Shown: positions 32,344-45,020 of the stretch, piece after piece
Layout of the letters: each line of letters starts with the position of its first letter
Position numbering within the stretch: position 1 is the first letter of the stretch
NCBI GenBank assembly: GCA_036785705.1
Contig: JAWUZG010000018.1
Location: 5,119,501-5,183,500 of the forward strand
Direction: 5' to 3'
Length of the DNA: 64,000 nt
Origin: Acanthornis magna
Taxonomy: Eukaryota; Chordata; Aves; Passeriformes; Acanthizidae
Translations under genes and position numbers: made by a program
The notes under the pieces: generated by a model
Told to the model about the DNA's origin: nothing
Database searches by the model: none
Seen by the model: the letters and a program-made list of their open reading frames with translations, nothing else

Positions 32344-35039
32344 ATTTAGGGGTTTATATTTGATTTTGTATCTGGCTGAGAATCAGTTGTCTCTAAACCC
32401 TGAGGTGTGGGACCCCAGCCATGGTAGGAGTGCTGTGACTTCGCCCTCCCATCTCTGCCATGACTGTTCACATTCATGTTCATGTAACTCAGGCTATGCT
32501 GCTGCACAGGATTTGGCATGAATTCTAGAGGAAAACAGAGGTTGCCATTTGACAGGGAAGAGAAGAATGGGAAATTTTTGTGTAAAATATGTTTCCACCA
32601 AGACATGTCACATCCCAGTCCCCATCCCCGTGATGTGCTTTCTCTGGCTGACACCAACGTTCTGCTCCCGTGCAGGGAGGAAATGTGCAATAAATAAACA
32701 TTAGTCAGAATTTTTTACCTAGGCTTTTAATTAACTTTTCTTTGAAACAGCTTTGTCACAGTCCCCTATGCTCATACAAGGTTAAGGTTATCACAAGTGT
32801 GGGAAAAAAAGAAAATAAGTTTTGTGCAAACAGTGTAGGCAGGGAGAGCAAATGAAATTGGCTGTTTGAACTCAAAGCTGCTCATTACTTTGGAGGAGAA
32901 CAAAATTAAAGGCACATGAAGAAAAAGACCAGAAATTCCTGAAGAATGCTGTATACATATATCCTCCAGGGTCTCCTTCAGCATGTGGTTGTATTTGGAA
33001 AGTGAACACACACTGCTTTCACTGCAGAGAAAAGGCAACAGGAAAAATGAATAAATTAGCAATAAACTGAAGTTAACAATTACTTTTACAAAAAATTAAA
33101 GATATATTCCTTTGCTACACACAAAAATAGACATATGAACCTGGAGATATCCAGTCTTCTATCTAAACTGCTTGAGCTCTGGTATGTCAAAAGCCACCCC
33201 AGCGACTCATTTCAGGCAGTGTTATTCTAGCAGTGAGCTATTCTAAAATGCATTCTTTATCTTTTCTTTGGCTATTGGATTCTCCAAAGAATGCATGCAC
33301 TACCTGGTGAACAATGCAGTTATCATGTTTAAGAGAAGCTGAAATAAAGGCTTCTTTCTTCCTACTGTCTTTTAGCTTTTCTTTTTAATAAAAGAATTGT
33401 GATTTTTTTTCCTAAGGTGCTTCACATACTCTGACAAGAACATTCTCAGACAAGAAGGAGGGAAAATCTTTCTTCAGGAGAATACTTGTGTCAGTAAGGT
33501 TCCCTGTTAATTCCTGATTGAGAAGTGGAGAAGTTTTGTTGACAAGAAAAAGAGCCTTCAGTGGCTCTTGGAAATGTGGAAGTGCATCCCAAGCATAACA
33601 ATAATTTTTGGAGGTCACAGTCAGCAATACTTGTCTGAACACAGTGCATGCCAGAGCTGAACAGGGTAGAGGGGCCATTTTATTTTCAGAGTCTCTGGAG
33701 AACCTATAAAGTCTCCTCTAAAGTTCATCATTCCTCAGGATCCATGTGCTTCAGAATATTCAGCAATTGCGTACCCTATAAATCAGTAAGCCTTGATCTG
33801 ATTTGAAAAGCTCTGGGTGGAGTTTTTAAGAGAGCTGGCTGTGTTTTTTTGGCTCTCATCCCTGCTTCCAGATGGTAACAGACATTTAAAAACATTACAT
33901 ACATTTCCACCCAAAACATAAACAAATAAACACAACCCGTGCTAAAATTTATTACACACTCAAGCACCAGGAGTTAACAAATGTGAAAAGGCAGGGTCAC
34001 CACACAGTCTCATCTCTAGCTGGCAGCATGTTCTTCACAGAGGAGTTCCTGCTCCTTCCCACCTCCCCAGCCCGAGAACAGCACAGTTCTTTGTGTTGAC
34101 AAACACAAAGATACAAAACAGATACCCCAGTCCACCTCTGTGCTAGTTTTGCCCTTAGTTTTGCTTCACCTGCACAAAGGCAGCCCAGGTCAGCTCGAAG
34201 CATGAGCTGCTCAAGGGACCTCTTTCCACTAAGCTGAGGCCACCTATTGCCATCTTTATCTGGGGCAGTTCTTTGCCACTCTGATATTACTTATATATTA
34301 AAGACTAATCCCTGTTCTGTATTCTTGCAGCAACACTCAGAGCAGCTTTAGGCCAGGTCTGGACAAACTAAGAACACATATTTGCAGAAGCAGTTTTGTT
34401 CATTATAGCTCACTTTGGAAAATCTTGCCTAATCTGCAGCATATACAGAAAAAACTTTTGCTTCCTGGAATCCTTATACAGAAACCTCCTCCCATTTTAT
34501 ATCATTTAGCTTTTGTTTATGATGCTGAACACAAATTTCCATAATGGCATTGATATATCACTGTCTACAAGTCATTACCATGACTGAGTTATTTATGTCC
34601 CTAAATGTTTACGTATTCCATTTCAACCACAAACTATTTATCAAACAAAGGCAATCACTGTGAAACAAACTCAGCCTTTTGCTTGTGAAGAATGGTCCAA
34701 ATATAAGCACTCTCTTCCTTCTGACTACACATTAATCTTCCATGAAATAAAAACTCTGTCCCTTCTTCCAAGCCAGGAGCAGCAAAATTATTTCAGGCTG
34801 AATTTTTGAAGTACTCTGTAGAAAATTGCTCTTTTGAGAAATCCTGGTCAACATATTTAGTTCCATATGCATATTTCATAGCATAATAGGTTGGTATTAA
34901 ATGTACATAAGAGCGGCATAAGAAAAATAGTTATTGAAACAGCAGTAGTCATTTATTTGACAACAATTTGTTTTCAAAGAGTCATGCACAATTAGTTGTT
35001 GCTTTACATGCAAAACTCACCCTATTCCTATTTTATTGG
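32344..35039. other. unique spacer, no gene seen
   Basis: AT-rich with no recognised repeat family. Open frames are short, overlapping and without domains. Confidence 0.5.
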
Positions 35040-35700
35040 TCAAGATGGCTTTTTTTTTTTAGAGGACGAATTGTTCATCAAAAGATTTGCAAAGGGCCTG
35101 AGAAAAAGACTGAATTTAGTGGAGTGGGCCCCAGCTTTTGTTCTGGCTGAATAATCTGCAGTCATCCTATGCCAAACTGGACCCTGCAGGCTGTTTTTAC
35201 TACTAATAATTTCAACATGGTTTGCTTGGCCCATCACTTCCAGCCTGTCCATCACTTGACCCACTGTATACAAATCTTCTGTCTGCACAGGGTCTTCCAA
35301 AAAACAGAGACCTCCCAAGTCCATCCTCTGTGTTAAGGCAAGATCAGCCACATTTAAATCATTCCCCACAGGCTTTTTTCCCAACAGCTCTTAAAAAAGT
35401 CTCAGTAATAGAAGCCACATCAACCATACCACCAGTAACAACACACTTCTCTGATTGTTAACAGCAGTGTTAAACACTGCAGTTATACCAGGTGCTGAAG
35501 TAATTTTGATAGAAGCTAAGCATTTAATACTCCAAATCACTTAAAACTTAAATGAGGCACATTATTTTAGACTTAGTTCAAAAAGCAATCTTGGCACAAT
35601 GTCTCCTTAGCAATTGCTGGTTTTTCAGCATATGTTTTCTAGCAACTAAGTTCGATTGGTCCTGCTCCTAGAACTAACACTTATCCCTCCATGAAAATTA
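35040..35700 (-). pseudogene. unidentified protein-like reading with breaks (possible pseudogene)
   Basis: The minus strand holds a 114-codon open frame (35384-35040, using a TTG start) with mixed, protein-like composition, including LGGLCFLEDPVQTEDLY and VGQVMDRLEVMG. Just upstream another frame reads VVTGGMVDVASITETFLRAV and would join the first if one A were removed from the A6 run near 35374-35379. Further upstream to about 35700 there are readable segments broken by several stops. An A11 run (35051-35061) sits at the far end, but no AATAAA precedes it. I do not recognise the family. It may be an old broken gene or retrocopy, an unfamiliar retroelement ORF, or a coincidence. Confidence 0.25.
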
Positions 35701-38700
35701 TGTGAGGTACCTATGTCTATAATACAAATCACAATAATTGAGACTATAAAACATACATACAGACCTGCATTATAAAGTTCATGATCAGATTAATCTCTGA
35801 GTTGTTGTTTACCCACACAAAATATTATTTTACTGATTTGCATATGAGCAACATACACATTTCTGGATTTTATTGTCATCATCTGTTTACTGGCAACTAG
35901 GAAACATGAAAGCACTAAATTCAATGAATAAATTATTTGCTGTCAACAGTCCACCAAGCACCCTTTTTTTTTTTTTTAACTAGAATGCCAATGGTTAACT
36001 TCAAAGGAACTCTTTTTGTCTATTTTTTTTCTTTTGAATCAAATTTCTAGAATAAATCAGCTAAAGGAAACAAACAAAAAAAAAAAAAGGCCATAGAAAT
36101 AATTGTCCCGTGGTGTCTTGGGTAAAACAAAGTGTGTCAGCCTAAAAGTGACAATGTTCCAAGGTGTGGCAATGTTCCTTTGCCAGGTCCTGCCCTGGGC
36201 CAGCCACTCCAGCTCGCAGCAGGCTCCTGCTGCAGGATCCTGATGCAGATCCCTGCTAAATTCCCCAGCAGGCACAGGGTTCTCCAGTAAGGGTTCTCCT
36301 CATTGACATTTATGCAACAGAAAAACAAAAATAACGCAGCCTTTGCTGTGACGACTCACATCAGTCCCCGGAGAGCTCCAACAGTACAATGATAAAATGA
36401 AAACAAGAAGTCAATGAGCTCTGGAAGCTCAGGAGCTGCTTGCCTGGCAAACAAAGGAGGTTTGTGGTGGGAAGTCACGGGGTGAGACCCAGGGCTGGGA
36501 GAAATTGTCCCTCCAATGGCACATGAGCATCAGTGCATCATTAGAGGCAGTGCTTGTTTCAGCTCTACAAGCCTCTCATGCTCTGCAGACACAAGTCCTA
36601 AGCAATAGATTGTAACTTCCACTGCCCCAAGAAGACAGCAACAAGTTAGAATTTTTGTCCAAGATGTCCTTAGAAAGACAAGGATCCAGCAGGCAGTGGT
36701 GGATGAACATGGATGGGCCACAACTTGACAAGAAATGACAGCTTTTCCAATGTCCAGCTGTAACACTAATGCCTCCACCAGATCCAGAAAACCACATCAC
36801 CACCAAAGCATCTAAAGGCTCAGCTGCTTCAGCTAAGCTGTGCTGGTTGGTTTTTAAGACACAGCCACATAGTCATAGTCAAGTGTGGTTTTAATTGCAA
36901 TCCAAATCTATTAATGGGTCCTTTAATTGCTATTCATCTCCTGCGCACAAGGAGCTGAGCTAATCCAAACCATTTCAGGGCTTTTTTAGCTGGGCTGTCT
37001 TCACACAGAAGTAGGTGAGGAAAAAATACATGACCTATCCATGTGGCTCAGCCTTGAGACAGTTACCTCCAGGAAGTACAAGCTAAGGACAATTTTACTT
37101 AAACTGTTCACACTACTTCTGTAAGAGGACCTGGATTAGCAGATGGGTTGGGAACATCTGAACATTTCAAAATTTAGATTTTGTGAAATGTTGCTTGTTA
37201 ATTATTTTTTCCTAAATTTGGCTGGAAAAGGAAGATTTGGGAAGCTATCCAGGCAACAGACCAGGACAGAAAATCTGGAACCAAACCATGGAATACAGAC
37301 ATGTGTTGTGCCATTCTTATTAGCAACATGCCAAATCCAAAGGTCTTCATCAGGCTCCTTGGCTCTGAGGGATTAATTAACAGTTGCTGCTAATGAAGGG
37401 CTGTATAATAGTATAGTACATGTCCCATTTCTCTTGCAGTAATGTGAGCCTATTTCAGTGATTCCTACTTTGTTTTATATCTACTTTTCAGGAACTAAGA
37501 AACATATAGTCTTGCTCAAGCACACAAAGCAATTCTGTTTGTTCTGGTGAAACAGCAAGGATGAAGCAGGCTTATCTGTAAACAATTTCTTTTTCTTTTA
37601 TCAGTTCCATAGATTCCACAGATTGCTTGTCACAATATCAGAAAGGCACCACTTGAAAAAAAAAAAAGGAGCATGACTCAGGTATTGGGCTGCCGAGATA
37701 ACACTGCAGAATTGGGCTCAGGGGAAAATAAAGGCAAGATAACATATCAGTAGTTGAGCTTGCTAAGGTTTAGCTAATATTATTTTGTCGTCCTAAAATA
37801 CCTCACACTTTAGATACCTTACAAATAAAAATAATTACCACAAGAGTAGTTATTACACCAGAATGCAATACTGGAAAAAAAGACCTTACTAGCAGTGCAT
37901 CACAGAGGCTGTGAAAAAGGACTCTTTTTATTTCTTGCCCCTTAATTCATCAACTGCTAAACCCAAAACTGTCAGCACAGTTCTCTAAAGCACACATGTG
38001 ACTGTACGTGTGTGAGTGAAATGCTTTTAACAATTTGTCAGAGCAGAAGCACTAATGAACCCCCGGCTCAGCTCTTCTGCTGACACATTCAGTGCAAACC
38101 CAGGGCCCTGCACTGAGTGAGCAGGGAGGGCTGGGGCTGCCCAGATTTCCTGCTGGTGACAGCCCCAGACAGGCTCTGATGGCAGGAGAGGAGCAGGTGT
38201 GCCCTAAATGCAGATAATTGGCAGGGCTGGCAAAGCCAACACGTGCCGCTCGCAGTGCCAGACAGAAAGGGTTTCCCTGACTCCCCATATACCCATCAAA
38301 GCTGCATTTCATCGGGAGTTGAAAAATATGGTTTAGGTGTAATCCTGGCAGTCACAGCCTATTACTTCTGTCATAAAGACAGCAGGAGACCCCCACTACA
38401 GCAAAGGGTGGTCAAGAAAGCAGAGAAAGTTTCCCAGCTTCACTAATTAGAAGTCATAAATTACACGACTCAAACTATGACTCCACTTGTGTTTAATGGA
38501 AATGCATCTAAATGTGTGTTTTAAAACATAACTATCAAAGTTGTTCAATAGTACCATGAAATATTTTGCAAACATTAATGGAACAGCATCTTCCCTTTAG
38601 TGCAATTTTTATCATGTGGCTTTTCCAGGTAACATCAAGAATGTTTGCAATCAAAATAGGAAATCAACTTTTTTTTCTTTTTTTAATCTAATAAATACAT

Positions 38701-41700
38701 CTGAAATTTACTTCTCACCTCATGCTGCATGTTGAGGTAACACATATAACACCTCTTATAGCTTTCTTTAAAAATGAGGAAAAATATGATTTAAATAATG
38801 ACCTAAAATTTTTAATTCCATCTAGTTCATGTTGACACTTTAATGCAATTATGATGAAAGCATAAATAAAAGCTCACCTCTTGATAGCTAATTTAATAAT
38901 TTTAAGCAATTATTTTAGTTTACATATGTATGGCATTAATTTTCTTACACGAAATTAAAAAATAATTTTAAAGCATTAAATTAAAAGGTAGAATATATTT
39001 AAACTATGTTATACAGTTACATTATACATAGATATAATACTATATTATGTAATGTATTTATATTACAAAATACTGATGTTTAAAAACTTGATAACTGAAG
39101 CAAATATGTTCCCATCCTCATAAATTCATGCTGAGTTTAGGTTCTAGCATGGACCAATGGGTTGAAAAGCAATAAATCAGTCCTAGAAAAATGGGTGAAC
39201 GCCTTAAAAGAAGAGACTATATGAGCACACTCCTTGCTCTTCAGATTCCTTCCTGCCTGAAATTTTGATGGTGTGCATTGCTCTCAGTCCACCTGAGTGG
39301 ATGATGGAGACAGCAGTTTAACTCTTGCTGTGCTGCGGCCTCTTCACAAGGAAGGAGCAAAGCATCCCCTGACAAAGGGAAACGATGCTCTGCTGAGGAG
39401 CCTGCAGTGCTGGTGGCTCACAGGCAGCTCTCAGTGGGGCAGGAGCACCCAGGAACTGAATGAAGTAAAATGCAGAGAGAAGAGGATTCTGGCTGGAAGC
39501 CTGCCCAGCTCTTGGTTAGAGAGGCTAAAAAAAAAAGAAAATTTTTTTCAATCATTCCCAGAGACATATTGGTACAAAAATCTTTGTACTATTAAATCCC
39601 CACTCGTTTTCAAATTTCACTATGCTGAAATTTCAGCATTTCATACTAAATCCGTTTTCTCACCCTCTTTCCATCCCAGCTATCTGTGAGAGATATCTGT
39701 GAAGTTTTATTTCTGCTGAAGGATCCGCTTACACCCTGCCCTGGCTGGAGCTCAGCTGGGTGAGAAGGTCACGCCCCCAGTTCAGAAACCACTTCTCACC
39801 ACCACCTCCCTGGGAAAAACTGGCACACTTTCAAATCTCTCACTGCAAACTGCTCAGCTGACCTGAGGCTCACTAACCTGATTCAGTCAAACCCTTCAGG
39901 TTCAGTCAGACCAAAATCAAAAGCACCTGCCCAGGCCAGGGAGTTGTCAAGCCCAGCCTCTTCCACTGTTTCACCCCACCTTCCTACCACAGGTCACAGG
40001 CTCCTCAGAGTTCCCACTTTAACTAAGGGGTTTGGGGTTTTTTAAATACCAAAAATTGCAGGGGGCTTTTTTTTTTTTTTTTTTTTTTAATGCAGTGGAA
40101 TGAAAGAAAGAAACCAGCCCAAATTAGTAATGAAGGGAGAAGGATGACTTCTGGGCAAGGGTGGGAACAAGCATCCTTGTAGGCAAAGGTGCCAAGCCTG
40201 TCACTGCTTCAGCAGAGTTGCAGTTCCTCTTCTAATCCAGATTGCTCTAGGGAGCTTTGCTTTCAGTTGGTGTTTAGGGCGATAGGCTTTTCCACATCCT
40301 GAATTGGCCAAACACAGACTCCTCAAGAAGAAATTTGAAAGGCTTTACAGACTATTCAGATTTCAAGAACACTAGCAATACGTTCGTTCCACATAAGGGT
40401 ATTTTTTTCTCTTCACCCACAAAAAAAGGATTTAAAGCCTAATATTGAAGATGCAATGACTATTTCTAAGACAGGCTGGTCAGAACTGTAACAGCTATTT
40501 CTGTCTGTAAGGTGACTGGTATGTTGAGGTGGTAAAGAAGGAAAGGACTATCGTTATTATGCAAACTCAGAGAAAAGGGATTCAGGGAAGGGAATGAGTT
40601 ATCTCCCTGAAATTCAAGGACAAGATAAGAGATCCCTAAATCTTTAAAAGTGAAAGCTATTTAGGAAGAGTTATGACTTTGTACTCTTCCCTGGTTTTGC
40701 AGTCCCTGTCAATAGTTATATTTTATTTAGTAAAATGCAATATTCCATTTGCATTTTGTGTATTTGCAGACTGATCTGATGCTACATTCCCATTTTAAAA
40801 AACCCCAACACAACCAAAGGCAGTGTCCAACAGCTGTCCTCCCACTACTATCCAACAAATTTTGTTGAGCCTGGGTTATTTTCTCTGTGTCTGACAGATT
40901 CACTTTTACCACCTCCACTTCTCTCAGTAAGTCCTCAATATTGTCAGGCTAGGCTGCATTTATGTAGCTGCTAGCCCCAGAAAGGAGGAATGAGACTTCA
41001 ATCTTTACTGTAGGTTTCCTTGCAATTTAACCCAAAATAGCAATGGGGCATGCTTTTCTAATTAAGGCATTAATTTTACCAGGCAAACGTGTGATTCTCT
41101 GATCTACACTGCAAAAAAGCCATAAAAAATAGCAAATGCTTAGCTATGAGATCCATGTTCTGTGCTTGACAGCCCAAAGGGAATGGCTCTCATACTTGCC
41201 ATTCCATTACTGAGCTCTTTGTTACTGATAACTTTTGTAAAGTTTTTTTCTTCTGCTGGAACCACGATATGGCAGAGCAAAGAAACGAGCAACGCTGCCA
41301 GCACTGAGCGAGCAGGCAGAACACATTCCACTGGAAAAAAAAAAATCCTGAAAAATATACTTAAAGCAAGATGTATTTCCAAAGCTGGATCTGCACAGAA
41401 TAAATACATGGAGGTATTTCTGAGTCTCTGAACAGCTATCCTGGAATAACCTCTCGTGCAGACACCAGGGCTTCATCTACACCGTGTAGGAAAAGCAGGC
41501 GTGCAGTCAGATTCACAAGCTGTCACGAGCACACAAATCTCAGTCTGCTCTCAATTTTAAAAATATGTCTTGATGTACCAAGGCAGCTTCCAGCTAGTTT
41601 AAAACTCCATCCTCCTTCATCCTGAATTCCAGTGTAAAATTTTTACCATCAAACTAATTCATCTACTCTCCTATGTACCTCTCCCAGCTGTATTAAGGCC

Positions 41701-42706
41701 CCAACTCCACTCCATGAAGTTTTCCAGGCTTTATTTCTTTTCAGTTTCTTTGTCATCCCTCAGGTGACAACAGTTTTATTCTTGTCTAACTATTATTCCA
41801 GACAAAACCTAAAAAGCAACCAGGTTCAGGCTTATGAATTCAACACAGCTATTTGGGGCTGCACTGCAGACTGTCCCTACCTTCAAGTCACACCTAGAGC
41901 AGCCTCTCAGAACAGTGGAGGTGGGATAAAACATCCTTTTATTTTTTAAATTTATTCAAATGAGAAGGACCCCCCTATTTTTATGCATATGAAGAAGTTG
42001 TAAACATATACAACAGAGCCTGCAGAAACTGTGATCTCATAATGAGAAGAAACATCACTAGGAAGCCCAAAATCAAAATTACTCTTGTGGAGATTTTTTA
42101 AAGGCTGCAGAGACTGGTTCTTACATAATTTAATAAGACTTTGTACAAAACTGAGTTAAAACATGGGGTAAAATGAGACGGTCATCAAAGGTTCCAGCAA
42201 AGGAGCAGCATCTCAGAGTGTTGCTTCTTTTTGTTTAACTAGGTCATTAAAACACTTATTCTTGTGAATAAGTTGACGATGTCTCCTCTTTTCTGAGCCA
42301 ATGAATCCATTAGGAGCCAACAATTTGTGCAGGACTCTATAGTTTTCCTGAAGATATTTTCTGAGGCCTGAAGATACAGGATCTTGAAAGAGGCAGGCAG
42401 GTTTGCAAAGGTTGTGTGGGTAGGTACCACCAAGAAATCCTCTCAGTTTTGGGTTTCTAGAAGCCGTGGCTGCAGGAAATGAAAGCAACAATGCTGCGAA
42501 AGGTTTCTGTTGTGCTGCTGTTTCTTTTGACGTGGCTATTATTTTTTCCCAACTTTCCAACAGCGCCTGTGTCTCTTCCCAGTGTGGTGGAAAGATATAC
42601 TTTGATCTACCAGTAAATTGAACCCTAGATGGTTAAAGTGTATTGGTTTCTTTTCCACTAGAGGGGGAAGGAAAAGTCCACGTTTTCTTCAGAAAGTAGA
42701 AAATTT
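35701..42706. other. long unique spacer, no gene seen
   Basis: Contains T and A runs near 35965 and 36077, a GC-rich pocket at 38050-38260, an AT-rich block at 38640-39080 (separate entry), a GC-richer stretch with a 130-codon domain-less frame at 39297-39689, and a T22 run at 40067-40088. Minus-strand frame 42213-42560 (115 codons) has no recognisable domain. Confidence 0.5.
38640..39080. other. strongly AT-rich block
   Basis: Composed mainly of A and T, with repeated TTAAA, AATTTT and TATAT-type words and long stretches without G or C, densest at 38930-39075. It has the composition of matrix-attachment or easily unwound DNA. No repeat unit is evident. Confidence 0.5.
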
Positions 42707-42911
42707 CACACACACATCAAAAAAGACCAAACAAAAAAACCCCAAAACCAAAACCAAACCAAACCAACACAAAAAAACCCCAACCAAAACAAGAACCAAA
42801 AAACCCCACAAACAAACAAAAAAACCTAAACAAAACAAACAAAAAAACAAAAAAAAAAAACCAACCCCCCCCCCCCAAAACAAAAAAAACAAAACCCCCC
42901 ACACAACAAAC
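42707..42911. repeat. A/C-only simple repeat (CCAAAA / CAAAA-type)
   Basis: About 200 bases that are almost entirely A and C on the plus strand, built from irregular CCAAAA, AACCCC and CAAAAA units with a C13-14 run near 42865-42876. The complementary strand is G/T-only with several G runs. The 124-codon Lys/Pro/Thr-rich plus frame and the Phe/Gly/Val-rich minus frames across it are products of this composition, not genes. Confidence 0.9.
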
Positions 42912-44554
42912 ATTACATGTGCCTCTGTTACGAAGTGGCTGTGGCTCAGTCTTGGGTCTCCCTGCAGCGCCAAAACCTGCACTTTTATTTAGAGATCCCA
43001 CAAATGCAGCCCATCTCATAGACAGTTTGGTCTTACTCTAGATAGCATTCTGGAGATTTCCTTCCTCTGAAACAGTAAAGAACACCTCAGAATCACTAAG
43101 AAGAGCAGCTAAAAAAATTGCTACAAGAGCTGAAAGTGTAATAAATCACACAGCTAAGTCAGGGGGAAAATGTTTGCTTCCTCTTGCGAGACGTGACAAA
43201 CGACAAAACATGATATTCTCAGACAAGTAGGCTTTGTCCATTCCCACTTTGGCACTCATAGCCCTTCTCTGCTGAAAAGATGTGTCTCTGCTGCATAAAT
43301 AGGGATTTTTAAGCTTCTGAAACAAATTAGTCCTGCAGCACTCACTGCTTGTTGTAATAATAAAAGAAGAATAATTCCTGAGAAAAGTACAAGCTAAATC
43401 TTTAAAAATGAGAATAAAATGTCCCCTTTGTTGTAGGAAAATGTCAGCCTGATGTGCAACTGAAAAAGTCAAGGCTAACAATGCTTATTGCAAAGCCATC
43501 AAAAAATGACTGAAATTGTGTTTTCTAGTTAGTGTCTCCACAGATGTCTACTTTAGTTTTATAATAAATGAAAAATGAAGGTAAAAGCTATAATTCCCCA
43601 ATGCTAAATAAAAATGTCATTGGCATGTCTAATGCATTAGGGTTCTGTTTAATGTAAATAAATGTATCAAAATTCGTCTGTTGCCAATAGCAGCAACAAC
43701 ATATGAAGGGAAAACTCATACTCCCTGTCACTTCACCAAGTCACTTTGCTGCTGCACTAGAATTACTGCTAATTAACAGAGGCATAACTGAGAAGAAAAT
43801 TAGGCCTCATCTCTTACGTGGATCTAAACATATTGCTGGTGCTTAACATATAAATGTAGTTAAGAGAAACTAATTTTCTTCCTCTATACAACCACTCTTA
43901 CTAAATACATCCTTCTAAATGTCAGGCTCCCTGATGAAGTAAACACAGTGTGAGTCATAAGCTTCTTTAAATGCAGTGCCACCATACTGAAAAAACTGGA
44001 AATGACTTTTAATTTTCTCTTTAATGACACTGAAGCGTGCATATCTGTGAGATGACCAAGTCTGACACCCGAGGCAGAAGCACAGATGCAGTTTCTTATT
44101 GTCTGTAAATCATCATCCATTCAGTACTTCTTATTCTACTATCTTGCCTTAGCTTTTTTTCTTCTCGAAATTCAATAAATCATATCATGAGATTTAATCA
44201 TAGCTTTCTGTATGAGTTATGAAATAATCATTGTCTGCTACATTATTTCTCCTTGATAACTTTGTTGCATAGTGGAACTCCAGACAATGTCCTTTGCTTC
44301 AAATAGTTAATTCTTTATTAACAAAGAAACAACAGCAGCAGCCCATAATAATCCTTTTCATTATGCTCCAACACCCCAGAAAGTCCTTGGTGTTTTTCGT
44401 ATTGTGGGACTCAGATACTGAAGAAGGAGATCTCTCATGAGACTGCCAAGAAAAGAAAAAAGGCGGGGGGGAGACAAAAGAGAAAACATTTATTACTGGA
44501 GTTGAAATCTGAAATTTAGAAGCATGGACTAGAAAAATTATTCCCTTCCTGAGA
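42912..44554. other. unique spacer, no gene seen
   Basis: AT-rich. No repeat family or RNA gene recognised. Confidence 0.5.
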
Positions 44555-45020
44555 TCAGTTTCTAGAGCTGATCCAAAGCACAGTGGACTTCACGTTTGAA
44601 CATGAAAACCAGATTGTCCCAGGGCTGCTTGTCCACCTTTGTCTCCCACAAGGACAAAGAGGTTCTGAGAGCTTTTGCCTCTCTCTGGCTGAAGTCTCAC
44701 CACCTCTGAGACAGCCCAGACTCCTCAGAACAAGATTGGTGAAGATGGTTGAGTTCAACCACACCACAAGCACATCAGCCAAAGAGAGTAACCCAGCGGG
44801 GAAGGCAGCTCTGGTGCTTTCTGGGTCATGCATGTGCAGTCCCAGTGATGGACAGTGCAATGGCCCCAGCAGCTGCAAAACTCTGGACTTGCATTTTTCA
44901 TGGGATGTCTGTGTATCCTGCTGGACAATTATACTGACTGGTAAAGACAAGGCATTACCCAGTGCATCTAGTGGAAGTGTGGCCTACAGAAAGAAAGATA
45001 AAACAAGAACAGACCACTAA
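44555..45020. other. GC-richer patch with long frames on both strands
   Basis: A 145-codon plus frame (44583-45020) and a 131-codon minus frame (44950-44555) overlap almost completely. Neither shows a recognised domain, signal peptide or conserved motif. Paired long frames on opposite strands usually mean a local lack of stop words rather than two genes. Not called as coding. Confidence 0.4.

Noticed and set aside
42213..42560. 115-codon minus frame with a protein-like look
   Set aside because: No recognised motif, and no neighbouring frame continues it as a pseudogene would; left as chance.
42618..42992. 124-codon Lys/Thr/Pro-rich open frame and the matching minus-strand frames
   Set aside because: Entirely explained by the A/C simple repeat; no codon structure beyond the repeat.
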